Origin: CAVQND01 sp964653485
Lineage (GTDB): Bacteria; Verrucomicrobiota; Verrucomicrobiia; Limisphaerales; UBA8199
Assembly (NCBI GenBank): GCA_964653485.1
Contig: CAZZFF010000001.1
Location: forward strand, 74,079-138,078
Direction: 5' to 3'
DNA length: 64,000 nt
In this document: in pieces, positions 48,869-56,994 of the stretch
How the letters are laid out: every line of letters begins with the position of its first letter
Numbering within the stretch: the first letter of the stretch is position 1
Position numbers and translations under genes: made by a program
The notes under the pieces: model-generated
Database searches by the model: none
Told to the model about the DNA's origin: nothing
The model's input: the letters and a program-made list of their open reading frames with translations, nothing else

Positions 48869-50109
48869 GCGCGTTCCGGTACCAGGCTATCCAAGCCACT
48901 GGCGCCCCCATCGAAGGGGTGATCGAAGCCGGGGACCGCAAGGCGGCGCTGCAGCTCCTGGGCAAGCAAGGGCTTTTCCCGTCGCGCCTGGAGGTTGAGC
49001 GGGGAGACGGCCCGGCCGTGGCTGAGGGGTTGCCGCTTGTGGCGGGGCCAGGCCTCGGCCGGGCGGCCAGCGGGCGGGTCAAGCGGAAGGAGATTACCGC
49101 CTTCACGCGGGAGATGAGCGCCTTGCTTGGGGCCTCGATCCCGATTCCGCAGGCGCTCAGCGGGTTGGGCGAGGAGGAAGAGAACCCGGCGCTAAAGCAG
49201 CTCATTTTGAAGCTGGCCGATTCGGTGCGGCGGGGGTCGTCATTTTCCGCCGCTTTGGACGAGCATCCACGCTGCTTCAGCAAGCTCTACGTGAACATGG
49301 CGCGGGTGGGGGAAGAAGCGGGGGCGTTGCCCAAGGTGATGCAGGACCTGGCGGACCTCCTGGAGCATGAGGACGAGGTGCGCGGCGAGGTGGTCGCAGC
49401 GGTGGCTTACCCGGTATTTGTGCTGGGTTTTGGGGTTTTTACAGTCACCGTCCTGCTGACCGTGGTTTTGCCGCGGCTTTTCAGCATGCTCCAGGAGATG
49501 CTCCAGATTCTGCCGTTGCCGACGGTCATTCTGTTGAACGTCAGCGGGGTGCTCCACCGGAACTGGCCTTGGATGCTGATTGGCTTGGCCGGGGCCATCG
49601 GGGGGCTGCGCTGGTATGTGCATTCGCCGGCGGGGGCCGAGGCCTGGGACAGGCTCAAACTTCACCTGCCGCTGCTGGGGCCGGTGTTCCGGGCGGCGGC
49701 CCTGAGCCGCTTCGCCCGCACGCTCGGCACCCTGGCCCGCAGCGGCGTGTCCCTGCTGCCCGCGCTCAAGATCGTGGAGAACACGATTGGCAACCGTGTC
49801 CTCGCGCGGCAGATAGCCCAGGTGGCCGAGGAGACGCGCGGGGGAGATTCGCTGGCCACGCCGTTGCGCAAGCTGGGTCTTTTCCCAAAAACGGCCGTCC
49901 AGATGGTCGACGTCGGCGAGGAGAGCGGCAAGCTCGATGAGATGCTGCTGCGGGTGGCGGAGATAGAGGAGCGCCAGATGCGGGCGCGGACCAAGACGTT
50001 GATAGCGCTGCTGGCGCCCGCCTTGATCCTGGTCGTTGGGGCGCTGGTGGGATTCATGGTGCTGGCCTTGCTGCTGCCCATCTTCAAAATGAGCCGGGCC
50101 ATTCACTGA
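48865..50109 (+). CDS. gspF: Type II secretion inner membrane platform GspF
   Basis: A 414-aa protein with two copies of the T2SSF domain: KEITAFTREMSALLGASIPI, RRGSSFSAALDEHPRCFS, then ALSRFARTLGTLARSGVSLL, TPLRKLGLFPKTAVQMVDVG and EESGKLDEMLLRVA. There are three membrane segments (VAYPVFVLGFGVFTVTVLLT, the WMLIGLAGAIGGL region and LIALLAPALILVVGALVGFM). It is the central platform that links GspE to the pseudopilus. ATGA overlap with gspE. Confidence 0.95.
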   Translation: MSAFRYQAIQATGAPIEGVIEAGDRKAALQLLGKQGLFPSRLEVERGDGPAVAEGLPLVAGPGLGRAASGRVKRKEITAFTREMSALLGASIPIPQALSGLGEEEENPALKQLILKLADSVRRGSSFSAALDEHPRCFSKLYVNMARVGEEAGALPKVMQDLADLLEHEDEVRGEVVAAVAYPVFVLGFGVFTVTVLLTVVLPRLFSMLQEMLQILPLPTVILLNVSGVLHRNWPWMLIGLAGAIGGLRWYVHSPAGAEAWDRLKLHLPLLGPVFRAAALSRFARTLGTLARSGVSLLPALKIVENTIGNRVLARQIAQVAEETRGGDSLATPLRKLGLFPKTAVQMVDVGEESGKLDEMLLRVAEIEERQMRARTKTLIALLAPALILVVGALVGFMVLALLLPIFKMSRAIH

Positions 50110-50131
50110 CGAGCAAGAGAAGGAAGATGAC

Positions 50132-50734
50132 ATGAACACACGCACATTGACACCGCAGTTCAAAGGCACGGAGAACCCAGTCTCGAGTGTCGAGCGTCGA
50201 GGAAACGGAGTGCCGCCCTTCGACCTTGGTCCCTCGACCTTCGGATTTCGGATTTCGGATTTCGGATATCCGATTTGTTCCCCCCGCCGTCGGGTTGCTC
50301 CCGGCACCGGGACTCAGCGCCGGCTCGCCGCCTTCACGCTCATCGAGATCATGGTCGTGGTAGTGATTCTGGGCATCCTGGCCGCGACGCTGATCCCGCA
50401 GTTCATCGGCACGACCCATGATGCAAAGGTCAGCGCGGCCAAGGCCCATGTGGCCGAGCTGGAATCCGCCCTGGAGCGGTTCTATATCCACATGGACCGG
50501 TACCCCACGATGGACGAAGGACTGAAGGTGCTGGTGGAACCGCCCATGGGTGACGACAAGAAATGGCGCGGTCCGTATATCCGCGAGCTGCGCCACGACC
50601 CTTGGGGCAACCCCTACCAGTACCGCATCCCCGGAGTTCGTCACCCGGCCAGTTTCGACCTCTGGTCCCGGGGCGCCGACGGCGTGGACGGCGGGGAAGG
50701 ACAAGGGGCGGACATCGGGAATTGGGGCGAATGA
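50132..50734 (+). CDS. gspG: Major pseudopilin GspG with long leader
   Basis: The pseudopilin core is typical: FTLIEIMVVVVILGILAATL, then ERFYIHMDRYPTMDEGLKVL, DPWGNPYQYRIPG and LWSRGADGVDGGEG. Two differences stand out. The leader before FTLIE is about 67 residues long, and part of it looks like an inserted repeat (SSVERRGNGVPPFDLGPST). The residue before the cleavage point is Ala, not Gly. AAGGAAG lies 8 bases upstream of the ATG at 50132. It forms the pseudopilus shaft. Confidence 0.9.
   Translation: MNTRTLTPQFKGTENPVSSVERRGNGVPPFDLGPSTFGFRISDFGYPICSPRRRVAPGTGTQRRLAAFTLIEIMVVVVILGILAATLIPQFIGTTHDAKVSAAKAHVAELESALERFYIHMDRYPTMDEGLKVLVEPPMGDDKKWRGPYIRELRHDPWGNPYQYRIPGVRHPASFDLWSRGADGVDGGEGQGADIGNWGE
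50240..50278. repeat. TTTCGGA tandem repeats inside the gspG leader
   Basis: Four near-identical TCGGATT units followed by a GGATATCC palindrome lie inside the gspG coding sequence, within the leader. The composition is like intergenic repeats of this phylum and suggests an in-frame insertion. Confidence 0.5.
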
Positions 50735-51330
50735 ACGTTTCACGCCATCCAGCGGCAGCAATCCGAAGGCCCGGCTTTTCGGGCCTTCGCTCGGGATTCA
50801 CGCTGCTCGAATTGATGGTGGTGATTGCGCTGGTTGGGATTTTGAGCGCGATGATTATTCCTGAGATGAAGGGCACTTACGGGGATGCGCTGTTGCGCTC
50901 GACCAGCCGGGACCTGGTGAGTGTGTTCAGCCTGGCGTCCAGCCGCGCGATCAGCCTCGGCCAGACGCACCGCGTGCGGCTGGAGCCGGACGCCGGCCGC
51001 TATCTTGTCGAGAGGCGCCTTCGCCAGGGCGGCAGGCGGAGCGAGTTCGTTCCCGCCAAGGGGATGCTGGGCGGGGAGGGCACATTGGATCGCCGGGTGG
51101 CCGTTGAGGTCCGAAAGGCGGCAGACCCGGCGGCGGAGCCGTGGGGTTCAGGGGCGGAGGCGGGGACCGGCGGTTCCGACACCGAACGGAGCCTGGATGT
51201 CGAGTTCTACCCGGATGGCACAGCCGAGGCAGCCCAAGTGCTCTTGCGCGACCGGGACGGGTTCCGCCTCGGTCTGCGGATAAGTCCGGTGACGGCCCGC
51301 GTGAAGATCGTCGAGTTGGGGCGCGAATGA
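50731..51330 (+). CDS. gspH: Minor pseudopilin GspH
   Basis: ATGA overlap with gspG. The prepilin sequence is SGFTLLELMVVIALVGILSA, with Gly before Phe for cleavage. The rest has GspH-like strands (VSVFSLASSRAISLGQTHRV, RYLVERRLRQGGRRSEFV, LDVEFYPDGTAEAAQVLLRD). GspH is one of the minor pseudopilins with GspI, J and K that start the pseudopilus tip. The start at 50731 is fixed by the overlap; the longer frame at 50563 is a shadow. Confidence 0.85.
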   Translation: MNVSRHPAAAIRRPGFSGLRSGFTLLELMVVIALVGILSAMIIPEMKGTYGDALLRSTSRDLVSVFSLASSRAISLGQTHRVRLEPDAGRYLVERRLRQGGRRSEFVPAKGMLGGEGTLDRRVAVEVRKAADPAAEPWGSGAEAGTGGSDTERSLDVEFYPDGTAEAAQVLLRDRDGFRLGLRISPVTARVKIVELGRE

Positions 51331-51809
51331 GAACTTCACGGTTTTGTCCCGGAGGGACGTACAACGGACGGGTCGCTCGGATGCGCGCGGGCTTTTCCCT
51401 TGTGGAGGTGCTGTGCGCCATCCTGATCCTGGGAGTGGCCTTGGCGGGGCTGACGCAGGGGCTTACCACCGCGCTCAGCGCACACAAGGAATCCGAGTTG
51501 CAAAGCGCCGCGGCCTTGATTGCGGCCGGCCAAATCGAGACCCTGCGCGCCGAAGGCGGGCTCCTTGACGGGAACGAGACGGAAGGAGATTGCGGGGGGG
51601 GCCTCTCGCTCTACCACTGGAGGCTGGCGATCAATGCCGCCGGTCTTGACGGACTGCACGACGTCACGGTGACAATCGAGCACGCGAAGACCAAGAAGGC
51701 CATTTACGAGCTGGAGACCTTGCTCTTCGAGGCGCCCGACTCGCTCACCACGGAGGAACCGGGGGACAAGAAGTCGCCCGCATCGCGCAGGAAGAGAGGC
51801 CGCGAATGA
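51327..51809 (+). CDS. gspI: Minor pseudopilin GspI
   Basis: ATGA overlap with gspH. The prepilin segment is AGFSLVEVLCAILILGVALA, followed by GLTQGLTTALSAHKES and a domain with LYHWRLAINAAG and HDVTVTIEHAKTKKAIYELE, as in GspI. The C-terminal tail is basic (KKSPASRRKRGRE). A start upstream at 51141 belongs to a shadow frame. It works with GspH, J and K at the pseudopilus tip. Confidence 0.85.
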   Translation: MRTSRFCPGGTYNGRVARMRAGFSLVEVLCAILILGVALAGLTQGLTTALSAHKESELQSAAALIAAGQIETLRAEGGLLDGNETEGDCGGGLSLYHWRLAINAAGLDGLHDVTVTIEHAKTKKAIYELETLLFEAPDSLTTEEPGDKKSPASRRKRGRE

Positions 51810-52603
51810 AGGGCAAGCCGGCCTTCACCCTGGTTGAGTTGGTCATCAGCTCCTCGCTGATGTCGCTCATCCTTGTCAGCGCCTATCTGTGCCTGCACGG
51901 CGCGATTTCAACCCAGAGATTGATCGAGCCTCGGGTCGAGGTCATTCAAACCGGGCGAGTGGTCCTGGCCCAAATGAGCGCCGATCTCCGCTGCGCCTGC
52001 CCGTTATCCAACGACTCCATGTTTCTGGGCGTGCATCGCATGTCGGGCGACATCGAGGCGGACAGCGTGGATTTCGCGACGCACAATCACACTCCGCGCC
52101 GTTCCCGCGAAGGGGACTTTTGCGCCGTGAGCTTTTTTCTCGATAAGGACCCGCAGACCGGCAAGCTCAGCCTGTGGCGGCGGCGTAATCCGACCATAGC
52201 GCCCAACCCGCTGGCAGGCGGAATCCGCGAAGAGTTGGCCGACGGGGTTATGGGCTTGAGGCTTGAGTACTACGACGGCTATGAATGGTATGAAAGCTGG
52301 GGGGACGTCGAGGGTCGCGGCAAGGTCCAGGACTCCTTGCGCTATCACGGCAACATCGAGGGGCTGCCCGATGCCGTGCGAATCACGCTATGGCTGGACC
52401 CGAATTCCAAGCCCATCATTGGCGGCCAGGCCGGGACGGGGACCAGCACAAACGAGCCGCCGCTGGTGTTCCAAACCGTCGCGCGGGTCAACCTGGCCGC
52501 GGCCGTGCAAGCGGGCCTCTCAAGCAGCGCCTCGGGCGACGGGGATTCCGCCGCCGGGAATCCAAGCGCCCCTTCGGGGCCGACACCCGGAGGCAACCAA
52601 TGA
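51806..52603 (+). CDS. gspJ: Minor pseudopilin GspJ
   Basis: ATGA overlap with gspI. The prepilin sequence is MKGKPAFTLVELVISSSLMS, with Ala instead of Gly before Phe, as in gspG. Then VVLAQMSADLRCACPLSN, FCAVSFFLDKDPQTGKLSLW and LADGVMGLRLEYYDGYEWYE, typical of the GspJ fold. The C-terminal 60 residues are Gly/Ser/Pro-rich. Assembles with GspI and GspK. Confidence 0.85.
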   Translation: MKGKPAFTLVELVISSSLMSLILVSAYLCLHGAISTQRLIEPRVEVIQTGRVVLAQMSADLRCACPLSNDSMFLGVHRMSGDIEADSVDFATHNHTPRRSREGDFCAVSFFLDKDPQTGKLSLWRRRNPTIAPNPLAGGIREELADGVMGLRLEYYDGYEWYESWGDVEGRGKVQDSLRYHGNIEGLPDAVRITLWLDPNSKPIIGGQAGTGTSTNEPPLVFQTVARVNLAAAVQAGLSSSASGDGDSAAGNPSAPSGPTPGGNQ

Positions 52604-53985
52604 GGCTACGCGGGAGCATGGAGCGCGGGAGCGGCTCGATCCTGGTCGGCCTGCTCTGGTGCCTGGCGCTGCTGTCGCTGGTGGTCATCAGTGTCTTGCA
52701 CACGACAACGATGGATTTGGTGGTGGTCAAGGACTACGGCGACAAGGTCCAGGCGCGCTACCTGGCTGTCGCGGGCATCGAGAAGGCCAAGGCATTGCTC
52801 TACCGGGATGCCCGGCAGCGAAGCCGCAGCAGCATCAATCACAACGGCGCCCTCTATGACGCGCCCGACCAGTTGCGGGACGTTCACTTTGGCCGCGGCC
52901 AGTTCCGGGTGTTCCGACGCGGGCGGGCGGACGAAGGCGGCGCGATCATTTACGGGGTCAGCGACGAAGAGAGCCGGCTCAACGTTAATAATGCCTCCAG
53001 CGAGGAACTCTCCAAGCTCTACGGCATCACGCCGGACATCACCGCGGCCATCGTGGATTGGCGCAGCGCCGAGACCGCGGACCCGACCCCGGGCGGGGCC
53101 AGGGCCGATTATTATCTCTCGCTCCGTCCGCCCTACTTGCCACGGAACGGCCCGCTGCAGACGGTCCGCGAGTTGCTCATGGTCCGGGGCGTGACTCCGG
53201 AGTTGCTGCTGGGCCGGGATGTCCATGCGAACGGGCTAACCGAGGAACTCGATGAGGGCGGAAGCGATACGGTGCTCGACGATGCCACGGACACCGGCTG
53301 GGCGGGGTTGCTGACGGTCAATTCCTCCGTCAACGACCTCAACGCCGCGGGGTATGACCGGGTCAACATCCAGAGCGCCGACGAGGCGGCGCTGACGGGG
53401 GTGAACGGCATTACGTCGGATATTGCCAAGGCGATCATTGCCTGGCGCGGGCGGAATCGTTTTGAGAGCATCGCCGACCTGCTGGACGTAGTAGCGGCCC
53501 AGAACGCCAATGCCGCCCAGGGGCAGGGCAACGCGACCCAGGGCGCGCCCGCGGGACCGGGAAACCCGCAGGCCGGGAATCCCTCCGGACCGAGGGTCAT
53601 TAGCGATAGTCTGTTGATGGACATTGCGGACGACTTGACGGCGCAAACGGGAGCGGATCGCACGGGCGTCGTCAACATCAACACGGCAAGTTTGGAAGTG
53701 CTCCTCTGTCTGCCGGGCATCAGCCGCGAGCTGGCCCAGGCGATTATTTCCTTTCGCCAGTCCAACGGGTTCTTCGCGAATATCGCCGGGCTGTTGAAGG
53801 TGCCGGGGATGACCCCGGACCTCTTCAAACAGGTCTGTCCGCGGGTGACCGCCCGCTCGGAGACCTTCCGCATCTTGAGTGAAGGCAAGGTTACTTCCAC
53901 GGGCGCCCGCCAGCGAATCCAGGAGATTGTGCATGTCGGGCTGCGCTCTGTCACCACTGTTTCCTACCGGGAGGACGATCTATGA
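52600..53985 (+). CDS. gspK: Pseudopilin-like GspK with helix-hairpin-helix segments
   Basis: ATGA overlap with gspJ. The N-terminal membrane helix (SGSILVGLLWCLALLSLVVI) is the GspK type. YGVSDEESRLNVNNASSEEL and YGITPDITAAIVDWRSAE are the GspK core. Two helix-hairpin-helix-like segments (VNIQSADEAALTGVNGITSD, VNINTASLEVLLCLPGISRE) are at residues about 260 and 360. A Gly/Gln-rich linker is between. It caps the pseudopilus with GspI and GspJ. The M at 52600 is set by the overlap. Confidence 0.9.
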   Translation: MRLRGSMERGSGSILVGLLWCLALLSLVVISVLHTTTMDLVVVKDYGDKVQARYLAVAGIEKAKALLYRDARQRSRSSINHNGALYDAPDQLRDVHFGRGQFRVFRRGRADEGGAIIYGVSDEESRLNVNNASSEELSKLYGITPDITAAIVDWRSAETADPTPGGARADYYLSLRPPYLPRNGPLQTVRELLMVRGVTPELLLGRDVHANGLTEELDEGGSDTVLDDATDTGWAGLLTVNSSVNDLNAAGYDRVNIQSADEAALTGVNGITSDIAKAIIAWRGRNRFESIADLLDVVAAQNANAAQGQGNATQGAPAGPGNPQAGNPSGPRVISDSLLMDIADDLTAQTGADRTGVVNINTASLEVLLCLPGISRELAQAIISFRQSNGFFANIAGLLKVPGMTPDLFKQVCPRVTARSETFRILSEGKVTSTGARQRIQEIVHVGLRSVTTVSYREDDL

Positions 53986-55550
53986 ACGGTTTGGACCTGA
54001 TGAATTTGTCGTGTTACTACGTGGAGATTGGCCAGGATCGGCTCGGAGCCCTCGCAGGGCAGGCCGGGCTGGAGTTGCCGCTGGAGCGCCAGGCCGATGG
54101 GCGGCTGACGGCCGCGTGCCGGGAACAGGTGACGCGGCGACTGCAAGTCTTTTTGAGGAAGCGCCCCTGGCAGCCGCGGGTGCGCGTGGTTTGCGCCCTT
54201 GGCGCCAGGGGAGTCACCCTGCGGCGGCTGACTCTGCCGGCATCCACACGAGAGGATGCGCCACGGCTGCTCTCGCTGCAAATTGAGAGCGCGTTTCCCT
54301 TGCCCCCTGACGAGCTGGCCTGGGGGTACGGCAGGCTTGGCCACGACCAACCCTCCTCCGACGTTCCCGATGGCAAACAGGAATTCCTCGTGGCCGCCGT
54401 CAAGCGCAAGGCGCTGGAGGACTACCTCGACATCTTCACCGCCTGCGGAGCCAATCCCGTGTTTACGCTGGCGGCCCTGGCCCGGAGCTATGTCTGTCCG
54501 CAGACCCCGGCTGCATACGCGGTGCTCGATCTCGGCCCGCACTCTTCCGAGCTGGCCATTTTCGAGGACGGTCTTCCCACGGCGGTTCGGGTCTTGCCAT
54601 GGGGCGGCCAAGACGGCCAGACGGCCTCCGGGGCGCCTCCGGCGGCGGCCTTGGACCGCCTGGCGCACTCGCTCGACGGCGAGTTGGGGGCGCGGAAGGT
54701 GTACGTTACGGGCGGCGCCGGCTGGCCTTCGGACATCGCGTCCCGTTTGAGCGCGGCCTTGGGCGACGGGGCGAAATGCGAGGCGGTGAAGCTCGCCCCG
54801 GGAGAGGGCCGCTCCGCGGCTCTGCTCGGCCTCAGGCAAGCCATCGAGCAGGACGGCGGCTGGCCCTCGCTCGTGCTGAAGACCAAAGTGACCAACGGGA
54901 GCGCGCGCGTGGCGCGGCCCGCCCCCTTGAGGTGGGCGGCCTTGGCGGCGGTCCTGGCCCTGGCCGCTTTGGCCGCCCCTTATGCGGAAGCCCTGCTCTT
55001 CAAATCGCGCCTGGCCGGCAAGCTGACGGCCGTTAAGCAGGAGAAAGGGAAGCTCGCCACGGTGGATCGCGAACTTGAGTTCCTTCACTACCTGAAGCAA
55101 GACCAGCCGGCCTATCTGGACGTGTTGTTCATCATGGCCAACGCCGCCCCGCCCGGAACGCGCTTTGACACGCTCTCGATGAACCGTCGCGGAGAGGTCT
55201 CCGTGCGGGGTTCCATCAAGGACTCGCAGCAATTGGCCGACTTTCGCTCCAACCTCCTCGGCACGAGCTGCTTCACCAATGTGGTGGTCGAGGAACAGTC
55301 CCCGACCCCGGACCGGCAGAAACTCACGTTGCGGATGAGCGCCCAATGGAACGCGGCAGGCGGTCGCGAGGGGTTGGCGGGCGTGGTGGCCTCGAGTGAA
55401 GCTGCCAAGCCAAAGGCGGCCGGAAAAAAAGCGCAGCCTGCCGGGCCTGCTCCAAACGCCGTCAAGTCCGCCCCGCCCGGTGGCGCCAACCTCCCCCGCC
55501 GCGCGGGACCCGCCGCCTCGTCCCAAGTCCCCGGTCCATCGTCCCCCTAG
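53982..55550 (+). CDS. gspL: Actin-fold protein GspL (PilM/PilN-like fusion)
   Basis: ATGA overlap with gspK. The first 320 residues have the PilM/GspL actin-like fold (LLSLQIESAFPLPPDELAW, FLVAAVKRKALEDYLDIF, AYAVLDLGPHSSELAIFEDG). One membrane helix follows (LRWAALAAVLALAALAAPY), then a PilN-like periplasmic part (KQDQPAYLDVLFIMANAAPP, LRMSAQWNAAGG). A Pro/Ala-rich tail ends the protein. It links GspE to the envelope parts of the machine. Confidence 0.85.
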   Translation: MNGLDLMNLSCYYVEIGQDRLGALAGQAGLELPLERQADGRLTAACREQVTRRLQVFLRKRPWQPRVRVVCALGARGVTLRRLTLPASTREDAPRLLSLQIESAFPLPPDELAWGYGRLGHDQPSSDVPDGKQEFLVAAVKRKALEDYLDIFTACGANPVFTLAALARSYVCPQTPAAYAVLDLGPHSSELAIFEDGLPTAVRVLPWGGQDGQTASGAPPAAALDRLAHSLDGELGARKVYVTGGAGWPSDIASRLSAALGDGAKCEAVKLAPGEGRSAALLGLRQAIEQDGGWPSLVLKTKVTNGSARVARPAPLRWAALAAVLALAALAAPYAEALLFKSRLAGKLTAVKQEKGKLATVDRELEFLHYLKQDQPAYLDVLFIMANAAPPGTRFDTLSMNRRGEVSVRGSIKDSQQLADFRSNLLGTSCFTNVVVEEQSPTPDRQKLTLRMSAQWNAAGGREGLAGVVASSEAAKPKAAGKKAQPAGPAPNAVKSAPPGGANLPRRAGPAASSQVPGPSSP

Positions 55551-55553
55551 CCT

Positions 55554-56249
55554 ATGCGCACCTTGACTGTTCGTGAAAAGCGCACCGTCCGCCTTGGCGC
55601 GGCGGCGCTCGCCGTTTATCTCGCGGTATTCGGTTTCCTCCAGGGCGGGAAGTATTTCGGGAACAAGCGTTCCGAATACCAGGCGATGGTCAAGGAGGCC
55701 GAAGTGCTGGGCCTGGAGATTAAGCGTTACCGGGCCAAGTGCGAGATGACGCGGAAGCTGATGGAAGAGTTCAAGATGGACCCGCTCAAGCTCTCCCGCC
55801 CGGTCGTGGTCGCCCAGGCCAGCGCCGCCATCCAGAAAGCGGCCATGGGCGTCGGCGTCATGGTCGGCCCGGTGCGGGAATTGCCGGGACGCCAGGCGAA
55901 CCGGGAGTTGGCCTCACTGCAATTGGAGGCCACGGGTCCGTTGCCTTCACTCCTGAGATTCCTGCACGAGACTCAGGGCCTGGGCTTTCCCCTTGTTATC
56001 GAATCGCTCCAAGTCGGTTCGCCTGCCGGTGGGCCGGGCCAGCCAGGCGGGCCTGGAATGCCTGGCGCTCCCGGCAGACCGGGTGGGATGCCCGGCGGAA
56101 TGCCGCGAGGGATGCCCGGCGGAATGCCAGGCGGAATGCCAGGCGGAATGCCAGGCGGGATGCCGGGCGGCCCGCCCGGCCCTCTCAAGATGAACATGAC
56201 GATCATTATCCTGGATTTCGATCAGTGGAAGGAGGCCACCCATGTTTGA
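55554..56249 (+). CDS. gspM: GspM-like protein with collagen-like GMPG repeats
   Basis: The N-terminal membrane segment (LGAAALAVYLAVFGFLQGG) and coiled-coil-like EVLGLEIKRYRAKCEMTRKL are GspM/PilO-like. A globular part follows (LQLEATGPLPSLLRFLHET, FPLVIESLQVGS). Residues 165-210 are a run of Gly-Met-Pro-Gly units, then NMTIIILDFDQWKEA closes the fold. The repeat is an insertion between the last two strands. The gene starts 3 bases after gspL. Confidence 0.75.
   Translation: MRTLTVREKRTVRLGAAALAVYLAVFGFLQGGKYFGNKRSEYQAMVKEAEVLGLEIKRYRAKCEMTRKLMEEFKMDPLKLSRPVVVAQASAAIQKAAMGVGVMVGPVRELPGRQANRELASLQLEATGPLPSLLRFLHETQGLGFPLVIESLQVGSPAGGPGQPGGPGMPGAPGRPGGMPGGMPRGMPGGMPGGMPGGMPGGMPGGPPGPLKMNMTIIILDFDQWKEATHV
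56085..56170 (+). repeat. 12-bp tandem repeats coding for GMPG units
   Basis: Units like GGAATGCCAGGC occur about seven times in a row with small changes, all in frame in the gspM-like gene. They could expand or contract by slippage. Confidence 0.75.
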
Positions 56250-56994
56250 ACGCAGCGAAGTGGTTTTCAAAATCCTTTGTGTCGGGCTTGGGGCCGTGGT
56301 CCTCTGGCAGGGGGTCCGCGCCATTCAGCACAGCGATCCACTGGCGGGCGCCAGTATCCCAGCTCTGCCCTCTCTGCCAAGTGACACCAATCTGGTGGCG
56401 AAGGGCGGAGGCCGGAAGGCGGAGGGCGGAGATACCAACTCGGTGGCGAAGGGCACGAATGCGCCGAAGGCAGGAGGTGGAGGACGGAAGGCGGAGGGCG
56501 GAGACACTAACCTGCTGGCGAAGGGGACGAATGCGCCGAAGGCAGAAGGCGGAGACACCAATCTGGTGGCGAAAGGCACGAATGCGGCTGTACCGCCCAC
56601 AGGCAACGCCCGGCCCAATCCTGGCGCTCGCCCCGATATGGCGCGTGGAAGGATGAACGCGGGTCCATTTCCTGGGATGCCGGGCCAAGGCCCTCCGCTG
56701 CCGCCGGCAGTCCAGGGGCGCCTGGACCGGATTATCGAAAGCGAGCTCCTGGCGCCCGTCATGCACCCGCAGCCCGTGGCGCTGTTGGGCATCGTGGGCG
56801 TGGACGCCCTCATGCAGGCGCCCAACGGCCAGAGCGGCATGATCAAGGAAGGCGAGGAAATGGGTGGAATCAAGCTGCTGAAGCTTGGCATCAACCGCGC
56901 CCTGATTGAGGAAGCCGGAGAGAAGAAAGAATTGACCCTGTTTTCGGGTCTTGGCAGCGAATCACTCTTGTCCAAACAAACCAACAGTCCCTAA
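56242..56994 (+). CDS. GspC-like protein with KGTNAPKA/GDTN repeats
   Basis: A single membrane segment near the N-terminus (ILCVGLGAVVLWQGVRAI) is followed by a low-complexity linker with four GDTN-VAKGTN units. The C-terminal 70 residues (PVALLGIVGVDALMQAPNGQ, GIKLLKLGINRALIEEAGEK, KELTLFSG) match the HR domain of GspC. This gives it the place of GspC between the inner platform and the secretin. It overlaps gspM by 8 bases and gspD by one. Confidence 0.65.
   Translation: MFERSEVVFKILCVGLGAVVLWQGVRAIQHSDPLAGASIPALPSLPSDTNLVAKGGGRKAEGGDTNSVAKGTNAPKAGGGGRKAEGGDTNLLAKGTNAPKAEGGDTNLVAKGTNAAVPPTGNARPNPGARPDMARGRMNAGPFPGMPGQGPPLPPAVQGRLDRIIESELLAPVMHPQPVALLGIVGVDALMQAPNGQSGMIKEGEEMGGIKLLKLGINRALIEEAGEKKELTLFSGLGSESLLSKQTNSP

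Noticed and set aside
50240..50278. CRISPR-like short repeats
   Set aside because: Units are 7 bases in tandem without spacers and lie inside gspG. No array with regular spacers was seen anywhere in the window.
53964..55526. A 520-codon minus-strand frame opposite gspL
   Set aside because: It is antisense to a clear gspL gene with high GC at third positions, which commonly leaves long shadow frames.
56085..56170. CRISPR or IS repeat
   Set aside because: It is a coding 12-bp tandem repeat in frame with GspM; no spacers.
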